Translations under genes and position numbers: made by a program
Assembly (NCBI RefSeq): GCF_026000435.1
Contig: NZ_AP026764.1
Coordinates: 124,001 to 188,000, forward strand
Origin: Vibrio sp. STUT-A11
GTDB taxonomy: Bacteria; Pseudomonadota; Gammaproteobacteria; Enterobacterales; Vibrionaceae
Direction of reading: 5' to 3'
DNA: 64,000 bases
Shown here: piece by piece, positions 1 to 7,820 of the stretch
Layout: every line of letters begins with the position of its first letter
Position numbering within the stretch: the first letter of the stretch is position 1
The notes under the pieces: model-generated
Databases searched by the model: none
Told to the model about the DNA's origin: nothing
The model's input: only the letters and a program-made list of their open reading frames with translations

Positions 1-1
1 T

Positions 2-625
2 TATGACGACCTGTACGGTTCTGGTGTGTCAACAACGCTGACGGCCTACATCTCTGAGTTTAAAGACAAGATCAATCGTACCGGCCGTGTATGTGAAGCG
101 GACGTAGAGTGTTACTACAACGGCACCTACTACCCTGCGCATCAGTACGGCTACACCGCGTATGAAAACATCGCAGAAGCAGAAATGTCTGGGATTGAGT
201 TCACCCTTGACTACCAATTTACTCAAGACCTGATGTACCGACATTCTTACACTTACACCAAAACTGAGCAAAAAACCGGAGAATACGCGGGTGAGCCACT
301 AAACGACGTCGCCAAGCACATGTTCAACGCCTCGTTAGAGTGGCAAGCAACTGAGCAACTGTTGCTGTGGACGCAAGGTAATTACCGAGGCGAGACCTCG
401 GGTCGCTGGCAAACCGGTACCAGCGGCAGTTCGACCAATGGCCTGACCATTCCTGATTACACCTTCTACGATTTAGGTCTTGTGTTCAAGCCAAAACGTG
501 AGCTTAGCCTAAAGGCTGGGGTATACAACGTCTTTAACGAGGAAGTGAATCCAGAAGAAGATGCGGATTATCGTTACATCCTGGACGGGCGTAAATATCA
601 CGTGTCTGTGGCATACAACTTCTAA
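2..625 (+). CDS. TonB-dependent siderophore receptor, C-terminal part (cut by window edge)
   Basis: This is the last ~207 residues of an outer-membrane beta-barrel receptor; the frame is open to the first bases of the window, so the start lies upstream. The sequence shows alternating amphipathic beta strands (for example EMSGIEFTLDYQF and LMYRHSYTYTKTE), a late VYNVFNEEVNPEED segment typical of TonB receptors, and a terminal aromatic residue (VAYNF) that serves as the outer-membrane assembly signal. The style resembles the CirA/IrgA group of catecholate receptors, but substrate cannot be decided from this part. It lies 132 bp upstream of a siderophore-binding protein gene in the same direction, which supports an iron-uptake role. 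Receptor class is secure; subgroup is inferred. Confidence 0.88.
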   Translation, partial: YDDLYGSGVSTTLTAYISEFKDKINRTGRVCEADVECYYNGTYYPAHQYGYTAYENIAEAEMSGIEFTLDYQFTQDLMYRHSYTYTKTEQKTGEYAGEPLNDVAKHMFNASLEWQATEQLLLWTQGNYRGETSGRWQTGTSGSSTNGLTIPDYTFYDLGLVFKPKRELSLKAGVYNVFNEEVNPEEDADYRYILDGRKYHVSVAYNF

Positions 626-641
626 TTGGGAATGTCCATTT

Positions 642-661
642 ATGGGAGCACAGGCTCCCAT
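642..661 (+). terminator. Hairpin after the receptor gene
   Basis: A perfect 8-bp stem, ATGGGAGC/GCTCCCAT with loop ACAG, lies 16 bp after the receptor stop codon. No long T run follows, so it may be a weak terminator, an attenuator or an mRNA 3'-end stabiliser that lowers expression of the downstream binding protein relative to the receptor. Confidence 0.45.
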
Positions 662-718
662 GATGACTTCCCTATTACTACTTCCCCTGAGGAAGACAGT
701 TCCCTAACAAATTACAGT

Positions 719-745
719 GCTGAAGTTTCGGATGCTAACTTCAGC
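719..745 (+). promoter_or_regulatory. Stem-loop just before the binding-protein start
   Basis: GCTGAAGTT and AACTTCAGC form a perfect 9-bp stem with a 9-base loop. It ends 12 bases before the ATG at 758 and abuts the GAGAGAGAAA ribosome-binding region. It could modulate translation or mRNA stability of the downstream gene. Function is inferred from position only. Confidence 0.4.
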
Positions 746-757
746 GAGAGAGAAATT

Positions 758-1714
758 ATGAAGAAAATCAAAATAACACTTATGACACTCATCGCCAGTA
801 TGTCTCAAGCAACATTGGCATGGGCATATCCGCTCGATATTGATCACGGGCAAGGCGTCACGACAATTGAAAAACAGCCTTCGCGAGTCGTCGTTTTTGA
901 CCTCGCATCTTTAGATACCATGGATGCATTAGGAGAGTCCGCAGTTGGAGTTCCTGATGTGTTACTACCAGCTTATCTGAATCACTATACTGATGAAAAA
1001 GTTGCCAAAGTTGGAACACTGTTTAAACCAGACTTCGATGCAATCAAAGCCCTCAATCCTGATCTTATTATTATTGCTGGACGCTCACGTTCTGCATACC
1101 CGGAACTCGCTGAGCTAGCACCAACGATTGATTTGAGTATTGATCCATCGAGTTTTGAGGCAGGAATCAGTCACAATCTAACGACGTTAGGCGCTATCTT
1201 TAACAAAGAGCAGCAAGCGAATAAATTGTTAACAGAATTAAATCAATCAATTGCATCAGTCCAATCACTGGGATCTAAGCAAGGCAGTGGCTTAGTGCTC
1301 TTTACGATCAAAGATAACATTATGCTCCACGCTCCAGGCGATCGATTCGGGATGTTGTATGGCTTGACTGGTCTATCTTCCGTTGTTGAACCTTCATCAG
1401 AACAAAAACCTAAAGTAAGACCAAAACCGGGCTCTGAGGAAGCGAAAGCGGCCAAGTTAGTAAGAGAACAGAAGCTGAAACAGGCGTTAGACAATAATCC
1501 TGAATGGCTCATTGTCCTTGATCGCGGCGCAGCGACAGGTGGAGAGGGGCAGGCTGAGCAGACGCTAGCAGCACGTAAAGCGATTGCGCAAACCTCGGCA
1601 TGGAAATCCGGCCAGACGTACTACGTAAATCCAACCAATTGGTATCTCGCGACGGGTGGTTATCAAAGTGTAAGTCTTACATTGTCAGCGCTACAAGCGC
1701 GTTTCAACAAGTAA
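758..1714 (+). CDS. Siderophore ABC transporter substrate-binding protein
   Basis: A 318-residue periplasmic binding protein of the FatB/CeuE/YclQ type (helical-backbone metal-receptor fold). The start at 758 is preferred over the in-frame codon at 626 because it follows a purine-rich ribosome site and gives a clean signal peptide (MKKIKITLMTLIASMS..., cleavage near ALAWA-YP). The mature protein begins with the family's typical layout: a short strand, then a PSRVVVFDLASLDTMDALG segment and, near residue 110, LNPDLIIIAGR. It would carry a ferric siderophore from the outer-membrane receptor encoded just upstream to an inner-membrane permease, which is not in the window. The ligand is unknown; catecholate is a guess from the receptor. 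A lysine-rich stretch near residues 215-240 is longer than in many relatives. Confidence 0.85.
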   Translation: MKKIKITLMTLIASMSQATLAWAYPLDIDHGQGVTTIEKQPSRVVVFDLASLDTMDALGESAVGVPDVLLPAYLNHYTDEKVAKVGTLFKPDFDAIKALNPDLIIIAGRSRSAYPELAELAPTIDLSIDPSSFEAGISHNLTTLGAIFNKEQQANKLLTELNQSIASVQSLGSKQGSGLVLFTIKDNIMLHAPGDRFGMLYGLTGLSSVVEPSSEQKPKVRPKPGSEEAKAAKLVREQKLKQALDNNPEWLIVLDRGAATGGEGQAEQTLAARKAIAQTSAWKSGQTYYVNPTNWYLATGGYQSVSLTLSALQARFNK

Positions 1715-1776
1715 CTTAAACTGCACCCTATCGCCTTTTTATTAGGTAACACGATACAAAACCAGTATTGTGCAGT

Positions 1777-1825
1777 GAGGGCTGAAGTAAAGTTTGGGGT
1801 ACAACCTCAAAGCGCTTTAGCCCTC
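1777..1825. repeat. Long imperfect hairpin between convergent genes
   Basis: Two nested stems: an outer stem GAGGGCTGAAG/CTTTAGCCCTC with G-U pairs, and an inner 8-bp stem TTTGGGGT/ACCTCAAA with a three-base ACA loop. It ends 6 bp before the stop of the minus-strand yajD-like gene. Neither side has a T run, so it is not a standard intrinsic terminator, although it sits where a shared one would be expected. Confidence 0.45.
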
Positions 1826-1830
1826 AAGCA

Positions 1831-2175
1831 TCACTTCTTCATCAGTTTTGCTAAATCAGCAAATGGATTGTATGTCGCACCTTGGTGTTCGTCTTCACCA
1901 GGTTTTATTTCACTGCCGTAACGCTCATGCTCTAGATACTTACTATGCTCATGATCGTGGCAATAGAGACATAACAACTCCCAGTTGCTGCCATCTTCCG
2001 GGTTATTCGTGTGGTCATGATCCTTGTGATGAACCGTTAGTTCACGCAGATTTGAATAGACAAACTCTCGAGCACACCTTCCGCATACCCAAGGGTAGAG
2101 CTTCAGTGCTTTTTCGCGATAACCGGCTTCTTTACGCGCATAACTGGCACTGGTTCCGTAATAATCTGATGCCAT
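1831..2175 (-). CDS. yajD: YajD-like HNH nuclease family protein
   Basis: A 114-residue protein of the YajD HNH-nuclease family. It has a zinc-type CGRC pair near residue 32 and the HNH core VHHKDHDHTNNPEDGSNWELLCLYCHDHEH: a histidine pair, the central asparagine, and CxxC-type cysteines. The length equals the usual YajD length. HNH domains cleave or nick DNA, but the physiological role of YajD is not established. It stands alone, and a ppiC gene follows the same strand upstream. Confidence 0.85.
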   Translation of the reverse strand: MASDYYGTSASYARKEAGYREKALKLYPWVCGRCAREFVYSNLRELTVHHKDHDHTNNPEDGSNWELLCLYCHDHEHSKYLEHERYGSEIKPGEDEHQGATYNPFADLAKLMKK

Positions 2176-2247
2176 ACGTATAACCTCACGTGTGATTTAA
2201 AATAAGATGCTCGCACGAGCACAAAGTTCCTGCGCTCGTGCTAAATA

Positions 2248-2526
2248 TCATGTTCTATATAATACTTTTACTACATGCCAGCCAAATTTAGTTTTCACCA
2301 AATGTGGGGTTAGCACTTCACCTGAAAAGCAAACTTTGTCGAACTGAGGTACCATTTGCCCACGACGAAACTCGCCAAGATCACCACCTCGTTTACCAGA
2401 CGGGCAGGTCGAGTATTTCTTGGCCAGAGTCTGGAACTTAGCCCCCTTTTTAAGTTGCTTGATGATGTCTTCTGCTTGTTCTTTGTGCTTAACAAGAATG
2501 TGCAATGCGGCTGCTGTATTTGCCAT
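2248..2526 (-). CDS. ppiC: Peptidyl-prolyl cis-trans isomerase C (parvulin)
   Basis: A 92-residue single-domain parvulin, the usual PpiC size, which catalyses cis-trans isomerisation of prolyl bonds in the cytoplasm. Recognisable parvulin elements are ALHILVKHKEQAEDI at the start, FQTLAKKYSTCPSGKRGGDLGEF in two adjoining parts, the FD segment before V(C)F, and the terminal KTKFGWHVVKV strand with the conserved histidine. There is no signal peptide. It precedes yajD on the same strand with a 72-bp gap, so it could be a separate unit. Confidence 0.93.
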   Translation of the reverse strand: MANTAAALHILVKHKEQAEDIIKQLKKGAKFQTLAKKYSTCPSGKRGGDLGEFRRGQMVPQFDKVCFSGEVLTPHLVKTKFGWHVVKVLYRT

Positions 2527-2781
2527 CTGTTTGTCTCTCGCTGTTCTGTTAGCGCAAGTTTACCGAATACACCCAATCACGCCAAACATTTCTCTCACCA
2601 CGCCTACAAGGGAAGCTCTATTTGTGTTTTGTTCACATGACCTGAGCGGAATTTGAGCATTCTGACATCTGCAAAGCTAATAGATTGAATGAAAACTTAA
2701 CTTTTCGGTGTAGGGCTGTTGATGCCGCTGGTTTATCCGATTAGATTAAGGGGAATCAGTTGGTATTTATAAGGTTATTTC

Positions 2782-3723
2782 ATGGCAAAAGTCGTTAGCA
2801 AAGCGAACCAATCTCAGGGGATGTTGGTATTCAAACTTACCCTGCAACAATACTTCGCAATAGGGACTCTGAAAGTCCGTGAAATTGTTCCGTACATGCC
2901 GACCACGAAGATCCCATACTCCCACCAGCACGTAATCGGCACTGTGACGATTCGCAACCTAACCGTGCCTGTGATTGATATGTCCGCAGCCGTCGGGTTC
3001 CGGCCGATTCAGGAAGAAGAGTACCAAAGCTGTTACTTGATTGTGACCGACTGCCTGCGAACCGTAGTTGCCTTTATGGTTCGAAGCATTGAAAAAATCA
3101 TTGATTGTGACTGGAAAACCATAGAGTCACCACCCGAGAGTGCTGGTCAAAATATTTTTGTCACGGGCATTACTCAGTATGAAAACAAAATGGTTCAAAT
3201 GCTGGATGTCGAATTGCTATTGTCCAAGATCTATCCGCAATATGAGCATTCAAAAATTCCAATGCTGACCGATATCGAGCGCGAGCGTTTAAAAGCACTT
3301 AATATCTTACTCGTTGACGACTCTTCGATTGCACGAAAGCAACTTAGTGATGCATTAGACAGCATTAACATCCCGTATCAGATCAGTAAAAATGGTGCAG
3401 ATGCATTGCAATTGATGAGAAATCAAGCCGCGCAACGTAACCCGATAGATTTATTGGTCAGTGATATTGAAATGCCGGGACTGGATGGATACGAGCTGGC
3501 GTTCGAAGTACAAAACGACTCGACACTCAACCACTCGTATCGTATTTTGCACACTTCTCTTTCAAGTGAAATCTGTGTTGATCGCGCCCATCAAGTTGGC
3601 GCACACGAAGCTCTGGTAAAGTTTAACGCTGGTGAGTTAATTGAAGCTATGCTGAGAGGTGCGAAGGAGATAGAATCTAAAGCAGGGCTAGAGCCAAAAA
3701 CAGAAAGCCCTGCTAGTTTATAG
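2782..3723 (+). CDS. cheV: Chemotaxis coupling protein CheV
   Basis: A 313-residue CheW-receiver fusion. Residues ~10-165 form a CheW-like coupling domain that links receptors to CheA. Residues ~175-300 form a response-regulator receiver with the acidic pair in ILLVDDSSIARKQL, the phospho-acceptor aspartate in VSDIEMPGLDGYE, and the conserved lysine in EALVKFNAG. CheV adapts receptor-CheA signalling by phosphorylation. The gene stands alone; a hairpin overlapping the stop codon ends it. Start ATG at 2782 follows a TAAGGTTATTTC stretch. Confidence 0.94.
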   Translation: MAKVVSKANQSQGMLVFKLTLQQYFAIGTLKVREIVPYMPTTKIPYSHQHVIGTVTIRNLTVPVIDMSAAVGFRPIQEEEYQSCYLIVTDCLRTVVAFMVRSIEKIIDCDWKTIESPPESAGQNIFVTGITQYENKMVQMLDVELLLSKIYPQYEHSKIPMLTDIERERLKALNILLVDDSSIARKQLSDALDSINIPYQISKNGADALQLMRNQAAQRNPIDLLVSDIEMPGLDGYELAFEVQNDSTLNHSYRILHTSLSSEICVDRAHQVGAHEALVKFNAGELIEAMLRGAKEIESKAGLEPKTESPASL

Positions 3724-3730
3724 CAGGGCT
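3706..3730. terminator. Intrinsic terminator overlapping the cheV stop codon
   Basis: AGCCCTGCTA/TAGCAGGGCT form a perfect 10-bp stem with loop GTTTA. The cheV stop (TAG at 3721) lies inside the right arm. It also serves the convergent TetR-type gene that ends at 3749. A further AGCAGGGCTA copy at 3681-3690 could pair with the left arm instead, giving an alternative fold. Confidence 0.7.
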
Positions 3731-3748
3731 AGCTTAATTCTGTTCCGG

Positions 3749-4210
3749 TTATTTGCTCATTTGAATCAAAGAACGGCCGATCAACCATTCAAGCTCTTTA
3801 TCACCGCCAGCACCAAATTGGCTGTCTACCATCTTATACAGGCGGTCAATGCCATTTGTTGCAAACTCATGTGCGTTTTCAGGCGTCACGATGTGATGGA
3901 ACAGTAGTTTTAAAATAGCGACAAACTCTGCATCTTCCAACGCTGTCATCCAGCTAGCTGAAAACGCATCCAGTCCTTTATCAAAACTCAAGTGCTCAAC
4001 AAACATTTTAAAGATGCGTGCATCGAGCGCTGCGGTAAAATCCGTTTTCTTAGGGAAGTGATGACTAATACCGGTACGCGATACACCCGTCTGCTGACTC
4101 AGCGTTGTGTACGACATTTTGTCATAACCGAGTCTAAGCAATTGATCAACGACCGCATCCATGATCTTCTGAACGGTAATTTCAGTATCTTCTTTACTAC
4201 GCTTTGGCAT
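3749..4210 (-). CDS. TetR/AcrR family transcriptional regulator
   Basis: A 153-residue protein with an N-terminal TetR helix-turn-helix: a first helix around IMDAVVDQLLRLGYDKMSYTTLSQQTGVSR and a recognition helix TGISHHFPKKTDFTAALD (given here in two parts). The ligand-binding part is shorter than in many TetR proteins, which usually approach 190-200 residues, so the C-terminal domain may be minimal. It is divergent from the gene-poor stretch 4211-4714 and has no obvious partner gene. Ligand and target are unknown. Confidence 0.8.
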   Translation of the reverse strand: MPKRSKEDTEITVQKIMDAVVDQLLRLGYDKMSYTTLSQQTGVSRTGISHHFPKKTDFTAALDARIFKMFVEHLSFDKGLDAFSASWMTALEDAEFVAILKLLFHHIVTPENAHEFATNGIDRLYKMVDSQFGAGGDKELEWLIGRSLIQMSK

Positions 4211-4714
4211 ATTTTAAGCTCTTCTCTTTTAAATCCATCTAACTCACAACTCAACGAAGCCAGAGTGAAATCATCCTCAGTTTATGACTGTGTTTCCTGG
4301 TCTAAACTCGGACCTCTGTCATAGCGATAAAGTACTGCGCAATAACTAACATTCGGTTTTTAATCTACATCTACCGTTTTATCTCAGGTGAAAAGTTAAC
4401 GGCATCAGCATGTTGCGTCAGGCCAACCATCGAAACCACTCAGGAGTTAAGAATGATAATCATGTAGTATTATTCAATCCATAAATACTCTTATAAATTG
4501 TTCCCCAGTTCAACTGACCAGACAGAAAACTCGCTCTTACCTAGTGTAATTGCTCTTAAATATTGATACATATCACATTAGGTAGATTAGATATTCCGTA
4601 TTCAGCCAAAGCACAACATCACTCTTTGCGCTTTTTTATGCAAATTCATTCATTTTTGTAGATAGAGATCAAATACCTGCTAGAATAACCTTAGTTTTTA
4701 CAAGAGGATTCGTT
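4211..4714. other. 504-bp gap with a Fur-box-like site and a stem
   Basis: No credible protein gene is seen. The stretch holds a strong Fur-box core at 4449-4467 and a 10-bp stem with one G-U pair (4538-4547 with 4575-4584, TACCTAGTGT/ACATTAGGTA). Promoters for the flanking divergent genes are expected here. Confidence 0.5.
4449..4467. promoter_or_regulatory. Candidate Fur box without an obvious target gene
   Basis: The site AAGAATGATAATCATGTAG contains an uninterrupted AATGATAATCAT core and matches 12 of 19 positions of the classical Fur consensus. It is about 240 bp from each flanking start codon (TetR-type gene and yfcZ-like gene), neither of which is a known iron gene, so an unannotated iron-regulated transcript is possible. 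Confidence 0.5.
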
Positions 4715-5014
4715 ATGAGCATCGAATTAGAAGGAAACCAAGTCTGCGAAGCATGTGGTTGTGCGGGTGAAATTGGCTTTGTTATTAAGGAAGGCGACGA
4801 GGTTGCCGACGTAACGATTTTCGCAGAGTCCAAAGCGGCCCTAGAATCAGGATTAGCAGACTACATTGAATTGGCAAAATCCGTATGTGCCAACGTTGAA
4901 TATAATGTCAGTGAAATCACAGAAGAGTCTAAACAAGCGTCAGCCCGCTTCAAGTTCGAAGTTAGTGCAGAAAAGCTGATCTTTGAATTAAAAACTCGTT
5001 CATTAGCGCGTTAA
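4715..5014 (+). CDS. YfcZ/YiiS family protein (DUF406)
   Basis: A 99-residue soluble protein of the YfcZ/YiiS family. It has the family's cysteine cluster near the start (NQVCEACGCAGEIGF), a central helix rich in alanine and glutamate, and a terminal LIFELKTR segment matching the family end. The role of the family is unknown. The ATG follows AAGAGGATTCGTT, a good ribosome site. A hairpin 10 bp after the stop ends the transcript. Confidence 0.85.
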   Translation: MSIELEGNQVCEACGCAGEIGFVIKEGDEVADVTIFAESKAALESGLADYIELAKSVCANVEYNVSEITEESKQASARFKFEVSAEKLIFELKTRSLAR

Positions 5015-5023
5015 TCCTATTTC

Positions 5024-5046
5024 AAAGCGAGCACTCTGCTCGCTTT
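5024..5046 (+). terminator. Intrinsic terminator after the yfcZ-like gene
   Basis: AAAGCGAGC/GCTCGCTTT form a perfect 9-bp stem with loop ACTCT, followed by a T-rich CTACTTAATTCT stretch. Confidence 0.75.
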
Positions 5047-5159
5047 CTACTTAATTCTGTTTAGGTTGTTACTTTCCTCCGAGCGTGAATACTTGGGATA
5101 GCCGCAATCCACACTTTGAGATATGCTTTTGAGGTTTTATCTCGAGTAAAGTCATTACC

Positions 5160-5762
5160 ATGCGTTTCATTCTACTTATTGTTACACTAGCCACACTCAA
5201 CTCTCCTTCTGCTGCCGCATACGAGCTGGATTACTACACTAAGTTAGTTTACTTGGACAATTACGGTAACCTTGACCTGCGACACAAATCCTTTACTCAA
5301 TTACCAGCGGGTTTGTCTATCAAAGGCAATCTGGATATTTCCCAGACACCTATCATGCAGCTACCGAATGGTCTCAATGTCGGTGGCAGTTTAGAAGCAA
5401 CAAACAGCGCACTTAAAACCGTCAGGCCTGGTACCAGCATAAAAGGCTATGCAAATTTACTAGGCAGCCAAATCGAAAACTGGCCAAAAGGCGTCAAACT
5501 CGGCGGATATTTAAACCTTACTGACACTCCACTAAAAAAGCTTCCTGCAAGACTTCGTGTCTATGGAGATTTAAGTGTTATTCGCACACCATTAAGGTCT
5601 TTGCCTGATGGCTTAATCATCGATGGCAATCTTTACATTGGTGGCTCGGAGATCAAGACATTTCCAGACAAACTGACCGTGAAAGGAAATATATTTCTGG
5701 GTGGGAATCAAATCACTAAATGGCCAAGTAACCTGACCTTAGGCGGCGCTGTCGCACCTTAA
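5160..5762 (+). CDS. Exported repeat protein (leucine-rich-like)
   Basis: A 200-residue protein with a signal peptide (MRFILLIVTLATLNSPSAAA, likely cleaved after the second AAA). The rest consists of about eight tandem ~20-residue units with the pattern LP-x-GL-x-(I/V)-x-G-(N/S/Y)-L-x-(I/L)-x-x-(T/S)-x-I, for example AGLSIKGNLDISQTPIMQLP and GGYLNLTDTPLKKLP. The hydrophobic spacing predicts a solenoid of short beta strands. Similar proline-glycine repeats occur in phage and bacterial proteins of unknown role. No catalytic motif, membrane helix or C-terminal sorting signal is visible. It has a convergent neighbour and a shared terminator. Function is unknown; binding or scaffolding is a guess. 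Confidence 0.7.
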   Translation: MRFILLIVTLATLNSPSAAAYELDYYTKLVYLDNYGNLDLRHKSFTQLPAGLSIKGNLDISQTPIMQLPNGLNVGGSLEATNSALKTVRPGTSIKGYANLLGSQIENWPKGVKLGGYLNLTDTPLKKLPARLRVYGDLSVIRTPLRSLPDGLIIDGNLYIGGSEIKTFPDKLTVKGNIFLGGNQITKWPSNLTLGGAVAP

Positions 5763-5771
5763 AAGAAAAAA

Positions 5772-5791
5772 CCTCGGGGCAGAGCCCGAGG
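5772..5791. terminator. Bidirectional terminator
   Basis: CCTCGGG/CCCGAGG form a 7-bp GC-rich stem with loop GCAGAG. An A tract precedes it and TATTTT follows, so it can stop both the repeat-protein gene (plus) and the acyltransferase gene (minus). Confidence 0.8.
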
Positions 5792-5821
5792 TATTTTGAT
5801 TCAGAAATAAGTCAACCAATG

Positions 5822-6928
5822 CTACTCTTGATTGTTTACCGGATTAGCATAACTTGCCACAAGAAAAGGACGAGCACCATCTGGCAACTCTTCAAGCTTT
5901 TCGGCCAATTGGCGTTTTACCTTTTCAGGTACTTCAGAATCATAGCGGCCAGCGGCAAGCAAATTCATTGGGTAGAGTCGGTAGTTGTTGTGAATCTGAC
6001 GGTCGATCTCAGCTGCAAGAGATTCTGGCGTTTCAAACTCTTGTTCAATCACATCACCGAAAGCGACATGAATACGGCCTTTGTAACCAATAATGCCTTG
6101 AATGATACTTTCAATATCTTCAAATTCGCCTTTCTCGTAACGGCCACTTGTTGCTTTAGCGAACAACTCTTTCGCCTTAGCAAGGTCACAAGGGTCGTTC
6201 TCGTAAGAGATAGAGACAGGCACGATTTTTAAAGAGCGTGTGTACTCTCCAAAACTGACTTTTTGTTTGCGACCTTCGACATGAAACATTTTTAGAATGG
6301 CAGGATCGGTGAAATCATTACCGTCTTTTGCTCGGCCTTCCTTTTGCGCGATCCAAATCGAGTTACCCGTATCTAGAGAGTGTTTGATGTAACTTGACAG
6401 TTGTCCTAACGCTTTCATCATTTCTCGCGGTGCTTTCGCTGAACGCTTTACAATAAAGCTCTTGTTCAATCGCATCAGTTCTGTCGTACACGGCTTTTTG
6501 AGAAGGTTATCACCAATTGCAATACGAACGGTACGATGGTCAGTTTGGTGTAAACCGTAGTTAACCAATGCTGGATCCATCGCGATATCACGGTGGTTAG
6601 AAACGAATAAGTACGAGGTGTTTTTATCTAGCTTGTCTAAACCAGAAAAAGTGACGCCATCCGTTGTCTTTTTCAACATATCTTCAAGATACTTTTTCAC
6701 TTCGATCTGAATCGCTTCGACAGAATCAAGCTTGCTCCACTTAGCTTTAAGGTAAAGGCGAACAAGCGGGCTCATAAGCGTTTTAAACCACCCTGCTTTG
6801 TTGGCAAAACGGTGATCAAGAATCGCGGTGATAAATTCGTCATCTTGGATTAGACGGTCCAGCGCTGCTGGGATTTCTTCGTCATTATAAGGACGAATTT
6901 CAATATAAGGGTCGGTATTGGCAGTCAT
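5822..6928 (-). CDS. Glycerol-phosphate acyltransferase family protein (PlsC-like)
   Basis: A 368-residue protein with the LPLAT acyltransferase domain. The catalytic motif HxxxxD is visible as VSNHRDIAMDPALV near residue 112, followed by the substrate-binding region with NKSFIVKRS and the IWIAQKEGRAKDG block (the EGxR-like motif). It probably transfers an acyl chain to a lysophosphatidate-like acceptor at the inner membrane. It is longer than classical PlsC because of an N-terminal ~90-residue extension. No strong transmembrane helix is seen. It is monocistronic. The exact acceptor is not known. Confidence 0.82.
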   Translation of the reverse strand: MTANTDPYIEIRPYNDEEIPAALDRLIQDDEFITAILDHRFANKAGWFKTLMSPLVRLYLKAKWSKLDSVEAIQIEVKKYLEDMLKKTTDGVTFSGLDKLDKNTSYLFVSNHRDIAMDPALVNYGLHQTDHRTVRIAIGDNLLKKPCTTELMRLNKSFIVKRSAKAPREMMKALGQLSSYIKHSLDTGNSIWIAQKEGRAKDGNDFTDPAILKMFHVEGRKQKVSFGEYTRSLKIVPVSISYENDPCDLAKAKELFAKATSGRYEKGEFEDIESIIQGIIGYKGRIHVAFGDVIEQEFETPESLAAEIDRQIHNNYRLYPMNLLAAGRYDSEVPEKVKRQLAEKLEELPDGARPFLVASYANPVNNQE

Positions 6929-7120
6929 TATTCATTACATATCTAAAAAAGCTGGCACATTTTACGCATAGTTTTAGTGTATAGCAGCATTTCAGCTGAT
7001 ACTTTTCTCATGGTCATACCAGTTCACTTAAAAATAGTGTGGCTAAAAAAATTTTTTAACCGGTTGGAATCCTGTAGGTTTAGCGTTACGCTTAGCGCCC
7101 AAAAATCACTGGTAATCATA

Positions 7121-7729
7121 ATGAACTACGCAATTGAATTTCACGACACTAATTACCCTTTTCTTAATGTTACTGCGCGCAAAAAAGCACTAAAGCACAG
7201 TTTGTTATCTGTGATTGAAGGGTTAGTGATCATTAAATTGGGTAAGCATGAGTATGCCATTGAACCAGGTCAGTTTTTTTGGATTCCTCAGGGATGTTTG
7301 AGCTCCCTCACCTTTTTGCCTAATACTCGTGTGCATCGCTGTGATTTTTCTGTGCGGTTGAGCGATGACTTTACTCAGCAAGCAGGTTTCATTAAGCCAT
7401 CCGCCTTACTAAAAGCTTTACTCGACAAGTTGGCGACCGTCGAATCACGTTCGGATATCCAGCTAGACTTACTCGCAGTAATAAAGCACGAAGTTGGTAC
7501 GATTTCTCCCACTCTTTCCAGCTCAGAATTAAGCAAAGCGATCAATCAGTGGCAACCTGGGGGTGAAGTACGTATATCAAGAGAGTTGTGCCTAGTACTC
7601 ACATTGCGTGAAGCAAGAAAGATGAAGTTATCAGGGAAAAAAGATGCAGATATTGTAGAAGTGCTTTTTGCAGGAAATAGCGAAGAGTATGAGCAACTTT
7701 GTTTCTTGGTTTTTGGCGAGCCTTTATAA
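7121..7729 (+). CDS. AraC-like regulator with degenerate DNA-binding domain
   Basis: A 202-residue protein. Residues ~10-90 look like the cupin sensor of AraC proteins (GLVIIKLGKHEYAIEPGQFF and WIPQGCLSSLTF). The C-terminal ~60 residues keep AraC-type spacing around REARKMKLSGKKDADIVEVLF but miss the normal glycine-tyrosine of the recognition region. ATG 7121 is chosen because the upstream in-frame extension from 6977 does not look like protein. The gene is divergent from the acyltransferase gene and ends at a terminator. It could be a true DNA binder or a sensor-only protein; target unknown. Confidence 0.6.
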   Translation: MNYAIEFHDTNYPFLNVTARKKALKHSLLSVIEGLVIIKLGKHEYAIEPGQFFWIPQGCLSSLTFLPNTRVHRCDFSVRLSDDFTQQAGFIKPSALLKALLDKLATVESRSDIQLDLLAVIKHEVGTISPTLSSSELSKAINQWQPGGEVRISRELCLVLTLREARKMKLSGKKDADIVEVLFAGNSEEYEQLCFLVFGEPL

Positions 7730-7780
7730 CTACTTATTTAAGTAATTTATACACCAAACAATCCCCGTCGATGAAAACAA

Positions 7781-7810
7781 AAAAGCGTACATCCGTTGAG
7801 GTGCGCTTTT
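7781..7810. terminator. Bidirectional intrinsic terminator
   Basis: AAAAGCGTAC/GTGCGCTTTT form a 10-bp stem with one G-U pair and a 10-base loop. A runs on the left and T runs on the right serve the convergent genes ending at 7729 and 7821. Confidence 0.75.
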
Positions 7811-7820
7811 ATTCATATTT

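Noticed and set aside
626..757. Upstream extension of the binding-protein gene
   Set aside because: The extension is full of hairpins, has no protein-like content, and a signal peptide with ribosome site starts at 758.
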